From assembly GCF_000003605.2 (NCBI RefSeq), contig NW_003136333.1, forward strand, positions 312,539 to 337,354: a DNA stretch of 24,816 nt, read 5' to 3'. Shown here one piece after another: positions 10,574 to 20,887 of this stretch. Position 1 is the first letter of the stretch; every line of letters starts with the position of its first letter. Origin of the DNA: Saccoglossus kowalevskii (taxonomy: Eukaryota; Hemichordata; Enteropneusta; Harrimaniidae). Made by a program: the position numbers and the translations under genes. The notes beneath the pieces are model-generated. The model saw only the letters and a list, made by a program, of their open reading frames with translations. It made no database searches and was not told the DNA's origin.

Positions 10574-10765
10574 TAATAATAACTTTATTACACAACTTAA
10601 CCATCTGTGGGTTTAATAAAAAACGATTACAAAAGACAAATAAAATAAGACACACTAAAACACTAAAATTAAAATACACTGAAATTCAACAAAAGAAAGA
10701 AATACAAATTAGAAAATCTCTGAAAGATTGATTAAACAGCAGCAAGGTTCTCCCAGACCACAGTT
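10574..10765 (-). mobile_element. Possible non-LTR retroelement 3' end
   Basis: On the minus strand this region ends in AATAAAGTTATTATTATT, a tail form I associate with LINE or SINE 3' ends of invertebrates. The same 16-base terminus occurs at 16682-16699. The body upstream (10640-10765) shows no reverse transcriptase, so only a truncated 3' fragment would be present. No target-site duplication was identified. Confidence 0.35.
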
Positions 10766-11021
10766 ACATATTTAACTTTTAGAAAATTGTATTTTTTAAA
10801 TAATATGACAAAGCCATATTATTTCCCTTTATTTTCACAAAGCTTTCCATTCTGGACAAGTCATTAATTTTTATATTAAAATACTTCAAACAACATAAAT
10901 TTTGAGTAAGGAAAAAAAACATCAATTTGCAAAATGAGAGAATATACACTGCTTATTCTCATGGAAAAAGCAACACCTTCCAAAGTTTTGAATAGAAAGA
11001 ATCATAGACATTAATTACTAC
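10766..11021. other. AT-rich, nothing recognised
   Basis: No exon, repeat or motif could be supported between the retroelement-like tail and candidate exon C. Confidence 0.4.
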
Positions 11022-11204
11022 CGGTACCATGAAATAGGCTTTATTAGAAAATCCCCCCTTCCAAATTGCATGTAAAGTGCATGTAAAGTGTCTGAAGCAT
11101 CTTGACATCGCCATATTGCCAGACAAAATATCTCAAGCAATTTTTTGCAAATTCCTATTGCATCATCAATAATTCAATCATTTGGTATTGTCCACAATGC
11201 TTTT
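11022..11204 (-). CDS. Candidate exon C with in-frame TGA
   Basis: The acceptor GATTTCTGTCAG is strong; the donor is CCG|GTAGTA. From this acceptor, in the phase left by exon B, the frame reads KALWTIPND, then TGA (11176-11174), then IIDDAIGICKKLLEIFCLAI and on to LIKPISWY. Except for that stop, 60 codons are open. The frame after the TGA is protein-like and its end phase fits exon D. A weaker acceptor after the stop (GATGCAATAG) avoids the TGA but breaks the phase with B. The exon also holds an 11-bp tandem duplication (11068-11089). It may be a nonsense allele, a decaying gene, a wrong border or chance. Confidence 0.35.
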
Positions 11205-11298
11205 CTGACAGAAATCCAATTTACTTGTTAAAAAATCAATAAACCATGAAAGTTTCAGTAAGAACAGAAGAATAATATTTGGTGCCCACAACAATTAC

Positions 11299-11409
11299 AT
11301 GTCTGGGATCGGTTTACACATTTCAATAATGTCATCAATAACTTTATAAATAACTTGTTGTCTCTTGGAACCTGGATATTTTACAAGATAGTTTACATAG
11401 CGGTAGTGA
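11299..11409 (-). CDS. Candidate exon B (36 codons)
   Basis: Acceptor GATATCCTTTCAG is good. The exon reads HYRYVNYLVKYPGSKRQQVI, then YKVIDDIIEMCKPIPD, and ends at CAT|GTAATT in phase 2. If the donor is not used the next codons are ATG and TAA (11297-11295), so this could instead be a terminal exon. The mix of basic, acidic and hydrophobic residues is clearly unlike chance translation of the surrounding DNA. Confidence 0.45.
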
Positions 11410-11747
11410 CTGAAAGGATATCATTACAATTTATGACTTTATGTCTAACTGTATCCAATTCATCAACTATTTTTAGATATAACTGTAAACAAAACCTTTG
11501 ATTGGCTTATACAAAAACAATTTACATATTATTCAAATTAAGTGAATGATATATAACACAATTGGCTAATAATACTAAATTGGCTTTGCATAATTATCCA
11601 AATGTTGCAAATTAAACACAAAATACTTGATTATGTCTGTTTTTATATATATCTAATTAAACTTCATAATTCTGAATATAAGAGAAAGTTTTTGAGGTTT
11701 TTCAGGTTTATGAAGATATATGATGATTAACGATTGTGCTGACAGAC

Positions 11748-11848
11748 CTTGAAATTTTAGTAGTGAGAATTTGATGCAAGGCTGACAAGACTTCACAACG
11801 GGTGAAGTATAATAAACATGATGTATAGATGAGTAACACCCAGGGCGC
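11748..11848 (-). CDS. Candidate exon A (33 codons)
   Basis: The acceptor is CTACTACAGTGTAG and the donor TCAAG|GTCTGT. The exon reads APWVLLIYTSCLLYFTRCEV, then LSALHQILTTKIS, compatible with two hydrophobic helices. It starts in phase 0 and ends in phase 2; the leftover AG joins the T of exon B to give Ser. An overlapping frame (71 codons from 11868) is also open but less protein-like. Upstream exons would lie beyond the 25-bp minisatellite. Confidence 0.4.
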
Positions 11849-12153
11849 CTACACTGTAGTAGACACATTACCTATAAAATCAGATTTACCATCATGACTA
11901 TTTCACTAAACCAGTCAAGATTTATTACAAAGATTAAAGCATAGCCAATAACTCTTACAATATATTAGCATTTTGAGGTTAGTTAGTTCATTATAACTGT
12001 CTTAGTTCTTCGGCTAAGCAATTTGAAACCACCATCAATTGCTTTAAAACAATTAATTAATACTTTCTTCTTTTACAATGTCAAACAATTATCTCACTAA
12101 AAAATGTAGATATAACTGATATAACTGTTATGAAGGCGTTATTAATTTGTAAA
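11849..12153. other. Unique DNA before the minisatellite
   Basis: AT-rich, with no exon, RNA gene or repeat that I can support. Confidence 0.4.
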
Positions 12154-15100
12154 TAGGATACAGATAGGTGGAAGTAAACATGACAAAAGTAAGTGGAGGT
12201 AGATGGGATACAGGTACTGTGGGTGGAGGTGAATGGGATACAGGTAGATGGGATACAGGTACTGTAGGTGGAGGTAAATTGGATACAGGTAGGTGGAGGT
12301 AGATGGGATACAGTTAAATGGGATACAGGTAGGTGGAGGTAAATGGAATACAGGTAGATGAAAGGTAAATGGGATATAGGTAGGTGGAGGTAAATGGAAT
12401 ACAGGTAGATGAAAGGTAAATGGGATACAGGTAGGTGGAGGTGAATGGAATACAGGTAGATGAAGGTAAATGGAATACAGGTAGGTAGAGGTGAATGGAA
12501 TACAGGTAGATGGAGGTAGATGGGATACAGGTACTGTAGGTGGAGGTGAATGGAATACAGGTAGGTGGAGGTAAATGGAATACAGGTAGATGGAGGTAAA
12601 TGGAATACAGGTAGGTGGAGGTAAATGGAATACAAGCAGATGGAGGTAAATGGAATACAGGGAGATAGTGGTAAATGGAATACAGGGAGGTAGAGGTAAA
12701 TGGAATACAGAGAGGTAGAAGTAAATGGGATAGAGGGAGGTGGAGGTAAATGGTATACAGGTAGATGGAGGTAAATGGAATACAGGGAAGTAGAGGTAAA
12801 TGGGATACAGGTAGGTGGAGGTAAATTGGATACAGGTAGGTGGAGGTAAATGGGATACAGGTAGGTAGAGGTAAATGGGATACATGGAGATAGAGGTAAA
12901 TGGAATACAGGTAGGTGGAGGTAAATGGGATACAGGTAGGTGGAGGTAAATGGGATACAGGTAGGTGGAGGTAAATGGAATACAGGGAAGTAGAGGTAAA
13001 TGGGATACAGGTAGGTGGAGGTAAATTGGATACAGGTAGGTGGAGGTAAATGGGATACAGGTAGGTAGAGGTAAATGGGATACATGGAGATAGAGGTAAA
13101 TGGAATACAGGTAGGTGGAGGTAAATGGGATACAGGTAGGTGGAGGTAAATGGGATACAGGTAGGTGGAGGTAAATGGGATACAGGTAGGTGGAAGTAAA
13201 TGGAATACATGGAGATAGAGGTAAATGAGATACAGGTAGGTGGAGGTAAATGGGATACAGGTAGGTAGAGGTAAATGGAATACAGGGAGGTAGAGGTAAA
13301 TGGGATACAGGGAGGTAGAGGTAAATGGGATACAGGTAGGTGGAGGTAAATGAGATACAGGTAGGTGGAAGTAAATGGGATACAGGTAGGTGGAGGTAAA
13401 TGGGATACAGGTAGGTGGAGGTAAACGGGATACAGGTAGGTGGAGGTAAATGGGATACAGGTAGGTGGAGGTAAATGGGATACAGGTAGGTAGAGGTAAA
13501 TGGGATACAGGTAGGTGGAGGTAAATGGGATACAGGTCGGTGGAGGTAAATGGGATACAGGTAGGTGGAGGTAAATGGGATACAGGTAGGTGGAGGTAAA
13601 TGTGATACAGGTAGGTAGAGGTAAATGGAATACATGGAGGTAGAGGTAAATGGGATACAGGGAGGTAGAGGTAAATGGGATACAGGTAGGTAGAGGTAAA
13701 TGAGATACAGGTAGGTGGAGGTAAATGAGATACAGGTAGGTGGAAGTAAATGGGATACAGCTAGATGGAGGTAAATGGGATACAGGTAGGTAGAGGTAAA
13801 TGGGATACAGGTGGGTGGAGGTAAATGGGATACAGGTAGGTGGTGGTAAATGGGATACAGGTAGGTGGAGGTAAATGGGATGCAGGTAGGTAGAGGTAAA
13901 TGGAATACAGGTAGGTGGAGGTAAATGTGATACAGGTAGGTAGAGGTAAATGGAATACATGGAGGTAGAGGTAAATGGGATACAGGGAGGTAGAGGTAAA
14001 TGAAATACAGGTCGGTGGAGGTAAATGGGATACAGGTAGGTGGAGGTAAATGGGATGCAGGTAGGTAGAGGTAAATGGGATACAGGTTGGTGGAGGTAAA
14101 TGGGATACAGGTAGGTGGAGGTAAATGGGATACAGGTAGGTAGAGGTAAATGGGATACAGGTAGGTGGAGGTAAATGAAATACAGGTCGGTGGAGGTAAA
14201 TGGGATACAGGTAGGTAGAGGTAAAGGGGATACAAGTGGGTAGAGGTAAATGGGATACAGGTAGGTGGAGGTAAATGGGATACAGGTAGGTGGAGGTAAA
14301 TGGGATACAGGTAGGTGGAGGTAAATGGGATACAGCTAGGTGGAGGTAAATGGGATACAGGTAGGTAGAGGTAAATGGGATACAGGTAGGTAGAGGTAAA
14401 TGGGATACAGGTAGGTGGAGGTAAATGAAATACAGGTCGGTGGAGGTAAATGGGATACAGGTAGGTGGAGGTAAATGGGATACAGGTAGGTGGAGGTAAA
14501 TGGGATGCAGGTAGGTAGAGGTAAATGGGATACAGGTAGGTAGAGGTAAATGTGATACAGGTAGGTAGAGGTAAATGGAATACATGGAGGTAGAGGTAAA
14601 TGGGATACAGATAGGTGGAGGTAAATGGGATACAGGTAGGTAGAGGTAAATGGAATACATGGAGGTATAGGTAAATGGGATACAGGGAGGTAGAGGTAAA
14701 TGTGATACAGGTAGGTGGAGGTAAATGAGATACAGGTAGGTGGAAGTAAATGGGATACAGCTAGATGGAGGTAAATGGGATACAGGTAGGTAGAGGTAAA
14801 TGGGATACAGGTAGGTGGAGGTAAATGGGATACAGGTAGGTGGAGGTAAATGGGATACAGGTAGGTAGAGGTAAATGGGATACAGATAGGTGGAGGTAAA
14901 TGGGATACAGGTAGGTGGAGGTAAATGGGATACAGGTAGGTAGAGGTAAAGGGGATACAAGTAGGTAAAGGTAAATGGGATACAGGTAGGTGGAGGTAAA
15001 TGGGATACAGGTAGGTGGAGGTAAATGGGATACAGGTAGGTAGAGATAAATGGGATACAGGTAGGTGGAGGTAAATGGGATACAGGTAGGTAGAGGTAAA

Positions 15101-16601
15101 TGGGATACAGGTAGGTAGAGGTAAATGGAATACATGGAGGTAGAGGTAAATGTGATACAGGGAGGTAGAGGTAAATGGGATACAGGTAGGTGGAGGTAAA
15201 TGAGATACAGGTAGGTGGAAGTAAATGGGATACAGCTAGGTGGAGGTAAATGGGATACAGGTAGGTAGAGGTAAATGGGATACAGGTAGGTGGAGGTAAA
15301 TGGGATACAGGTAGGTAGAGGTAAATGGGATACAGGTAGGTGGAGGTAAATGAGATACAGGTAGGTGGAAGTAAATGGGATACAGCTAGGTGAAGGTAAA
15401 TGGGATACAGGTAGGTAGAGGTAAATGGGATACAGGTAGGTGGAGGTAAATGAAATACAGGTCGGTGGAGGTAAATGGGATACATGGAGGTAGAGGTAAA
15501 TGGGATACAGGTAGGTAGAGGTAAATGGGATACAGGTAGGTGGAGGTAAATGGGATACAGGTAGGTGGAGGTAAATGGGATACAGGTAGGTAGAGGTAAA
15601 TGGGATACAGATATGTGGAGGTAAATGGGATACAGGTAGGTGGAGGTAAATGAGATACAGGTAGGTGGAAGTAAATGGGATACAGCTAGATGGAGGTAAA
15701 TGGGATACAGGTAGGTAGAGGTAAATGGGATACAGGTAGGTGGAGGTAAATGGAATACATGTAGGTAGAGGTAAATGGGATACAGATAGGTGGAGGTAAA
15801 TGAGATACAGGTAGGTAGAGGTAAATGGGATACAGGTAGGTAGAGGTAAATGGGATACAGGTAGGTGGAGGTAAATGAAATACAGGTCGGTGGAGGTAAA
15901 TGGGATACAGGTCGGTGGAGGTAAATGGGATACAGCTAGATGGAGGTAAATGGGATACAGGTAGGTAGAGGTAAATGGGATACAGGTAGGTGGAGGTAAA
16001 TGGAATACATGTAGGTAGAGGTAAATGGGATACAGATAGGTGGAGGTAAATGAGATACAGGTAGGTAGAGGTAAATGGGATACAGGTAGGTAGAGGTAAA
16101 TGGGATACAGGTAGGTGGAGGTAAATGAAATACAGGTCGGTGGAGGTAAATGGGATACAGGTCGGTGGAGGTAAATGGGATACAGGTAGGTGGAGGTAAA
16201 TGGGATACAGGTAGGTAGAGGTAAATGGGATACAGGTAGGTGGAGGTAAATGAAATACAGGTAGGTAGAGGTAAATGGGATACAGATAGGTGGAGGTAAA
16301 TGAGATACAGGTAGGTAGAGGTAAATGGGATACAGGTAGATCAAGGTAAATGGGATACAGGGAAGGTAGAGGTAAATGGGATACAGGTAGGTCAAGGTAA
16401 ACGGGATACAGGTAGGTAGAGGTAAACGGGATACAGGGAAGGTAGAGGTAAATGGGATACAGGTAGGTAGAGGTAAATGGGATACAGGTAGGTCAAGGTA
16501 AACGGGATACAGGGAGGGTAGAGGTAAATGGGATACGGGTAGGTCAAGGTAAACGGGATACAGGTAGGTAGAGGTAAATGGGATACAGGAAGGTGATGGA
16601 A
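12154..16601. repeat. 4.4-kb G-rich 25-bp minisatellite, about 178 copies
   Basis: The unit is GTAGGTGGAGGTAAATGGGA followed by TACAG. Recurrent variants are GTAGGTAGAG, GGAGGTAGAG, GTCGGTGGAG, CTAGATGGAG and TACATGGAGG. Variant order repeats: 15681-15930 recurs 250 bp (ten units) later with no difference I can see, and a block at 12781 recurs 200 bp (eight units) later. The edges are more diverged: the left (12154-12700) has indels, and the right (16330-16601) has 26-base units with AGGTCAAGG. The G-rich strand carries GG-TA-GG-T-GG-A-GG in most units, a two-tier quadruplex pattern. The minus strand has no stop in any frame of the unit, so it yields overlapping frames of up to 697 codons with a 25-residue period (YLYPIYLHLPVSHLPPPTCI in part). 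These are artefacts. Confidence 0.98.
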
Positions 16602-16681
16602 AATGCATTTTAACATGAGAGTTAGGATGCACACTCCATAAGAAGCTGTTCTTACATATTTTGTGTATATTTATTTGCATC

Positions 16682-16800
16682 AATAATAATAACTTTATTG
16701 CATCCCAAGAAATACAATGTTTCTATCAGGTAATAGAAATAAAGATTAGTTTTTACATCTACTACTATAAAACAAAAGAAAGTAGGTAATGGGATAAAGC
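16682..16800 (-). mobile_element. Possible non-LTR retroelement 3' end
   Basis: On the minus strand this segment ends in GGGATGCAATAAAGTTATTA, continuing as TTATT, the same terminus as at 10574-10589. The tail lies 80 bases from the right end of the 25-bp minisatellite. There is no coding remnant and no clear target-site duplication. It may be a short 3' fragment or a SINE. Confidence 0.35.
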
Positions 16801-17240
16801 AAATGTTATATATATCAGACGGTGATTCTATTTCTTAAAAAAAATGAGTTATGAATATAGTAACCTATCTTTTTATTATGACATCATCTATTGAAATTAA
16901 ATTTCTAGAAGTCATCCTGTGTTTATTGTGTTTTTCACTGAGTATGTTTTCCTTTTTCTATTGCTAAATTGTGATCACTAGTTCTAAACTTTGCTGGGAG
17001 TTACTAACTAATACAAGGAAGAAATAAATGTCACTTTTATCAGCTAATAATATTTAATTGTCTATGTAACCTAAATTACCTTGGCCTGTATAAAATGTAA
17101 GAAAAAAACAGCACTGGGTTTTATAGTAACAGAATAGGAATGTTAAATGTGACTATAAATGAATGTACTATGACATAGTAATTAGTATTCAATGCACATC
17201 ATCAACTGGGATTTCCACACTTATTAAACTGCTTTCTCGT
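16801..17240. other. AT-rich, no gene seen
   Basis: Nothing is recognised apart from a six-base pseudo-exon (17080-17085) between a good acceptor and a good donor on the minus strand, which I do not call. Confidence 0.4.
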
Positions 17241-17242
17241 TA

Positions 17243-17324
17243 TTGATTGCTAGCAAATATCGCACGGCTGTCACTAAATTTAATTTGACTTATTAAACTG
17301 AGGTATTCTGCAGCTTGCTCAACA
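17243..17324 (-). CDS. Weak upstream exon candidate N
   Basis: An open minus-strand stretch after CAAACATAG reads VEQAAEYLSLISQIKFSDSR before a TAA at 17242-17240. The texture is protein-like, but the acceptor has a poor pyrimidine tract and the only donors (TTTA|GTGACA, AGCC|GTGCGA) are weak and do not give the phase 0 that exon A needs. The 3' border is therefore undefined. Confidence 0.25.
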
Positions 17325-17833
17325 CTATGTTTGAGTGTTCATTCTCTCACTCCTCATCTAATTGATATATGAACCAGTATCTGTCACCAATCTATACTTA
17401 ATTTTACTCTTAGGCCTATATAAATTATAAACAAGATGACCCTTCTTTTAATTTTTTTCTGTTGACTTGCCATTATTTAGATTAAACGAGTACTGATGAA
17501 ACTGTAAACGGATATATTTTCAAAAACAAATTCTAAAATTGTTATCAATAATTTTGTTATTGGTGATCACTACGACTATTCTGCTAAATATTCACCTCAT
17601 CTTTAAATCCCAAAAATTCCTCTTACAGTAAAAATTTTATTTTTGGCATTACAAGTTTTGACAGTTTGATGATTTAAAAATTTTGCAAAAGTCATTGTTT
17701 GTGACTTGCTGTTTTTAGAACACCAGTGAAATTTGTACCGTTAAAACATTTCAAAAAATACTTTAAGGATCACTGTTTATGTTGTCTGTCATCCACTCAT
17801 ATTCTTGCTAACACTTTAATAGCACAAACCGAC

Positions 17834-17868
17834 CTCAATCTCAAACAATTTAATTCACGCTTATGTCC
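17834..17868 (-). CDS. Weak upstream exon candidate M
   Basis: Eleven codons (GHKRELNCLRL) lie between GTGCCATCAG and TTGAG|GTCGGT. The end phase 2 fits the start of candidate N, giving a run CLRL-S-VEQAAEYLSLI. The frame stays open beyond this donor for 11 codons, so the border is uncertain. Confidence 0.2.
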
Positions 17869-17923
17869 CTGATGGCACGTAATTCAGAAAACCAATTTCC
17901 CTTTTATAACTATAAGCTGCAAA

Positions 17924-17937
17924 GTAACCATGGTAAC
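17924..17937. promoter_or_regulatory. X-box-like perfect palindrome
   Basis: GTAACCATGGTAAC is a 14-bp perfect palindrome matching the RFX-type X-box pattern (GTNRCC followed by RGYAAC). No transcription start is identified next to it. Confidence 0.45.
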
Positions 17938-18060
17938 AACATTTACCAGACAATATTTTGACATAGATATATTGGTAATAACATCAAATGTCAATATTTT
18001 TTGGAAATAAATATATTTGATTATAAAATTTTGGGAAATACTGCATGTTGAAATGATTTG

Positions 18061-18079
18061 TGGCGCCCTCTAGGTGCAG
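18061..18079 (-). promoter_or_regulatory. CTCF-like site
   Basis: TGGCGCCCTCTAGGTGCAG read on the minus strand gives CACCTAGAGGGCGC, matching 12 of 14 positions of the bilaterian CTCF core pattern CCASYAGRKGGCRS. It is a GC-rich island in AT-rich DNA. Function is inferred from the motif only. Confidence 0.35.
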
Positions 18080-20012
18080 ATATTAAGATATTTTTTCTGA
18101 ACAGACATTGTTTTTCATATATTGGAATGAGTACAACTGAAGGAACTGTCTTTCAATAGAAATTGAATGAAATAAATTTGATAAAACATTAGTTTAGAGT
18201 GAATACTGTAATTTTATCAAAATAAGACATGACTGAGCGCTGTCTGTAATGATTGGTTAAATGTATCATGTGATTTAATTGCAGTTGCACTGTGGGTAAT
18301 TTATGCAGAGCATCAATAAACACACCCTATTTATCTCTAAGAACACAAAAATACATCAACAAGAAAAACAAAAAAATTGAAAACTGTGGCTCATTTAGTA
18401 TTCAAAGGTAATTTCAGTGACGGTTCTTGACATGAGAAAGTCTTCAATATTCATCGCCAGCTGTCACTGTAGTATGGTAATTTTGTACTTCAAAGATCTC
18501 AATTCAGTTTGCTCATATAGCTTCTATATCCCGTGAGGTTATCCACTCTTATCGTTATTACATGTGAACAGTAATACAGTCATTCTTTCAATTTGAACCT
18601 GTTGTACGAGGTTATTTCTTGATTTCGTTTTTAAATGAAGTCAGCAAATGAAAATCCTAGATTGGCTGAATCAATCAAACTCTATCAGTTTATAAAATAT
18701 TAAAATAAATTGTGACGTTTCAGAATTTGCAATGAGTAATGACATCATTTATTTTTCTGTTTCTCGCTTGCTTATTTTCTCCAGCAAATTGGTACTTCCA
18801 CATGTATCTGGTGCTCAGAGTGAATATTGTGTCATTCAACCCTCCCAGAGCTCTTAATCTCCAACAAGCGACAAAAATTTATGAATTATATGATTTTTTT
18901 TTTAACTAGGGCTTTAAAATGAAGGATTGTGGCATCTTCTTTGAAGTAGTCTAAACTTGCACAAATGACGCAAATTGGTGTTAAGCATTTCAAAGGCCAG
19001 CCAACTAACTATCTGTTTATTCATAATCTTGCACTAGTCACTGATCTACACAAAAATATGGTTTAACAAGATAACTATGTGTAACAATGTTTTGTATTAT
19101 TACCCAGTATGGATGAACACAACATATTCTGTGCTACATGAAAGTATTTTTTTTTTCATTACTTTTTTTCTGAATGACTGATTCCCAGTTCAAAACAACC
19201 ATTATTTTTTTCTGACAAAATTCGTAATATTCATGTATTTGCTCGACTACTACTTGGATATTTTGTCTGATGTATGGTATATCTTACAAATTTGTCGTTC
19301 ATTCATTATTTTAAAAAATATGCCGCATATCCCAGCTAAATATGCGAATTAGCTAATTAGTATGCAGGCATCTAACAACACAAATCAGTACAGATAGTCA
19401 CTGACTGGTCAATTTGATATTGACAGATCTGATGTGTGATTGGTTTATGCGATTCGTTCTTGTTTATTAGGGCATCTGATTGGTCAGTTTCTAACTGCTG
19501 CAGGGAGAATTACTATCAACATTTATTGAATAACAATAAACAGAGAGAAAGATAATTTATAGGAATACATTTGGTGGAAAATAAAAAACAGTTATAGAAC
19601 TAAAATATCAAATGACATGCAAATAATAACTGCTTGAAATATATTTGAACTTAAAATGAATTTTGATTCTCATTATCCACGCAATCCATGTACATGACAA
19701 CACATTTCTTATTCAGAGCTGTAAAGTGTCAAAAACAATTATTCCATGCACCTATACCTTATTAAGAAAACACTACCAATTCTAAATCACTCACTGTTTG
19801 TACATTAGTCAAGCAAAATCTCCCAGGGGACAGAATAAAATGCAAAATTTGAAATGCAATAAGCAGGAAAAAACTATCAATGATGTAACCCTAACATCAC
19901 AATGCAACTAAACTCGTATTGGTTATGTCAGCTGCCTCACAGGCAAATATAGAAGAGGTAATAAATAACCAGCAACTAAATGACATGGCAGCAACTTTAT
20001 AAAAAGTTTGTG

Positions 20013-20026
20013 GTTGCTATGGCAAA
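20013..20026. promoter_or_regulatory. X-box-like motif
   Basis: GTTGCTATGGCAAA keeps the full left arm and loses only the last base of the right arm. Confidence 0.3.
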
Positions 20027-20372
20027 AAGGTTAATCAATTTCAGTGTTTATTAAAACTAAATTCTTCATCACTAAAGATCTTCAAATGCATTCTGTTTGG
20101 GTTTCTTTTATTCACTGATCAACAAGCGCTGTCATTAATAAAATCTATTCATGTGGTCGTTTACTGTCCCACGGCCATTGAAATAAACATCAGTTATGCA
20201 GTGGAGATAATAAATAACAAACACAGCAAACATATTTTTAATTTATTGAAAATGAAAGTTTAGGGAATTACTTCAATTTTAGTGTGACGAGTATTCAATT
20301 TTCAAGCAACGACTTTCTTGAATAATCTATTCACGCATTAGCTTTTTTAGATAGCATTTATAAGGAAAAGAA

Positions 20373-20386
20373 GCTACCATAGAAAC
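20373..20386. promoter_or_regulatory. Weak X-box-like motif
   Basis: GCTACCATAGAAAC fits the degenerate pattern with one mismatch in each arm. It is the weakest of the seven. Confidence 0.2.
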
Positions 20387-20523
20387 ATAAATTTCCACAA
20401 TGTTTCAATGTTCCTAGTTTTGACGAATGTGTATGAAACAAAAAACAAATATCTGTGGAGCAGCATACACACATAAAAGTCTCCCATGAAAAGTGAAGCC
20501 ATTAACTTAAATTCAGTTATATT

Positions 20524-20682
20524 ACATTAAATTCAATTAGAATTGAAGTTTAATTCAGGAAAATAAATTGCAATCCTATATAGATATGCAATTTAGTTAC
20601 AGTTTAATTAAACTGTACAGAGTACGAATACTTCAAATTCATAGAAATTCAGCTAAACTTTAAGTTAAATTTAATTTAATGT
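20524..20682. repeat. Imperfect fold-back with 20-bp central palindrome
   Basis: ACATTAAATT at 20524 reappears inverted as AATTTAATGT ending at 20682, and the match continues inward imperfectly through AAGTTTA. Near the centre, 20598-20617 is a perfect 20-bp palindrome (core ACAGTTTAATTAAACTGT). A smaller inverted repeat, TTCAATT-AG-AATTGAA, sits at 20532-20547. It could be a decayed miniature element or a local cruciform sequence; no target-site duplication was found. Confidence 0.5.
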
Positions 20683-20887
20683 GTCTAGGGGAATAAGGGT
20701 AACGGGTTAAGTTCAGGGGCACTCTGTATGTATGCATACATGTATGCAGCAAATCCCTCCTAATAACATTTAAGGTTTCTAACTTGGTATTTTTGTTTCT
20801 TTATTATGTTTTTAGTTTCAGTAATTTTTCCTATTTCATTTACCATCATAATTTACAGTGCACACTATTTTCTACTGTGGTGATTAC

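Larger units (their letters stand above)
2581..11848 (-). other. Predicted multi-exon gene, 3' part, family unknown
   Basis: Eleven candidate exons (A to L, letter I reserved for a doubtful 23-base one) run on the minus strand from 11848 down to 2624. Splice phases agree at A-B (2/1), B-C (2/1), C-D (2/1), D-E (1/2), E-F (1/2), F-G (0/0), G-H (1/2), J-K (0/0) and K-L (0/0). Only H to J fails; a 23-base exon at 3798-3820 would repair it. The predicted protein is rich in Leu, Ile, Val and Cys with alternating charged residues, like a helical HEAT- or armadillo-type solenoid, but no signature motif places it in a named family. Introns hold the 51-bp and 45-bp arrays. Splice choices were made by eye, so chain and phases carry selection bias. 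Transcripts or protein homology would settle it. Confidence 0.45.
17938..20523. other. AT-rich segment, ambiguous open stretches only
   Basis: Open stretches of 35-50 codons exist on both strands near 18725-18900 and 18950-19060, so strand cannot be decided. The best single border is a plus-strand acceptor CTTATTTTCTCCAG at about 18783, followed by FHMYLVLRVNIVSFNPPRAL. Two GATTGGT (inverted CCAAT) motifs lie about 40 bases apart at 19438 and 19477. Nothing is called as a gene. Confidence 0.35.

Noticed and set aside
321-16601. Possible CRISPR array among the repeats
   Set aside because: Units are contiguous with no unique spacers, and the sequence is eukaryotic in character.
12081-16683. 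Minus-strand reading frames of 334-697 codons
   Set aside because: They are translations of the 25-bp minisatellite in all three frames; the repeat unit simply lacks minus-strand stops.
17080-17085. Six-base micro-exon between good minus-strand splice sites
   Set aside because: Too short to support without transcripts; such pairs occur by chance in AT-rich DNA.
18725-19060. Exons on either strand
   Set aside because: Open stretches of 35-50 codons overlap on both strands with no matched acceptor and donor pair, so neither strand can be preferred.
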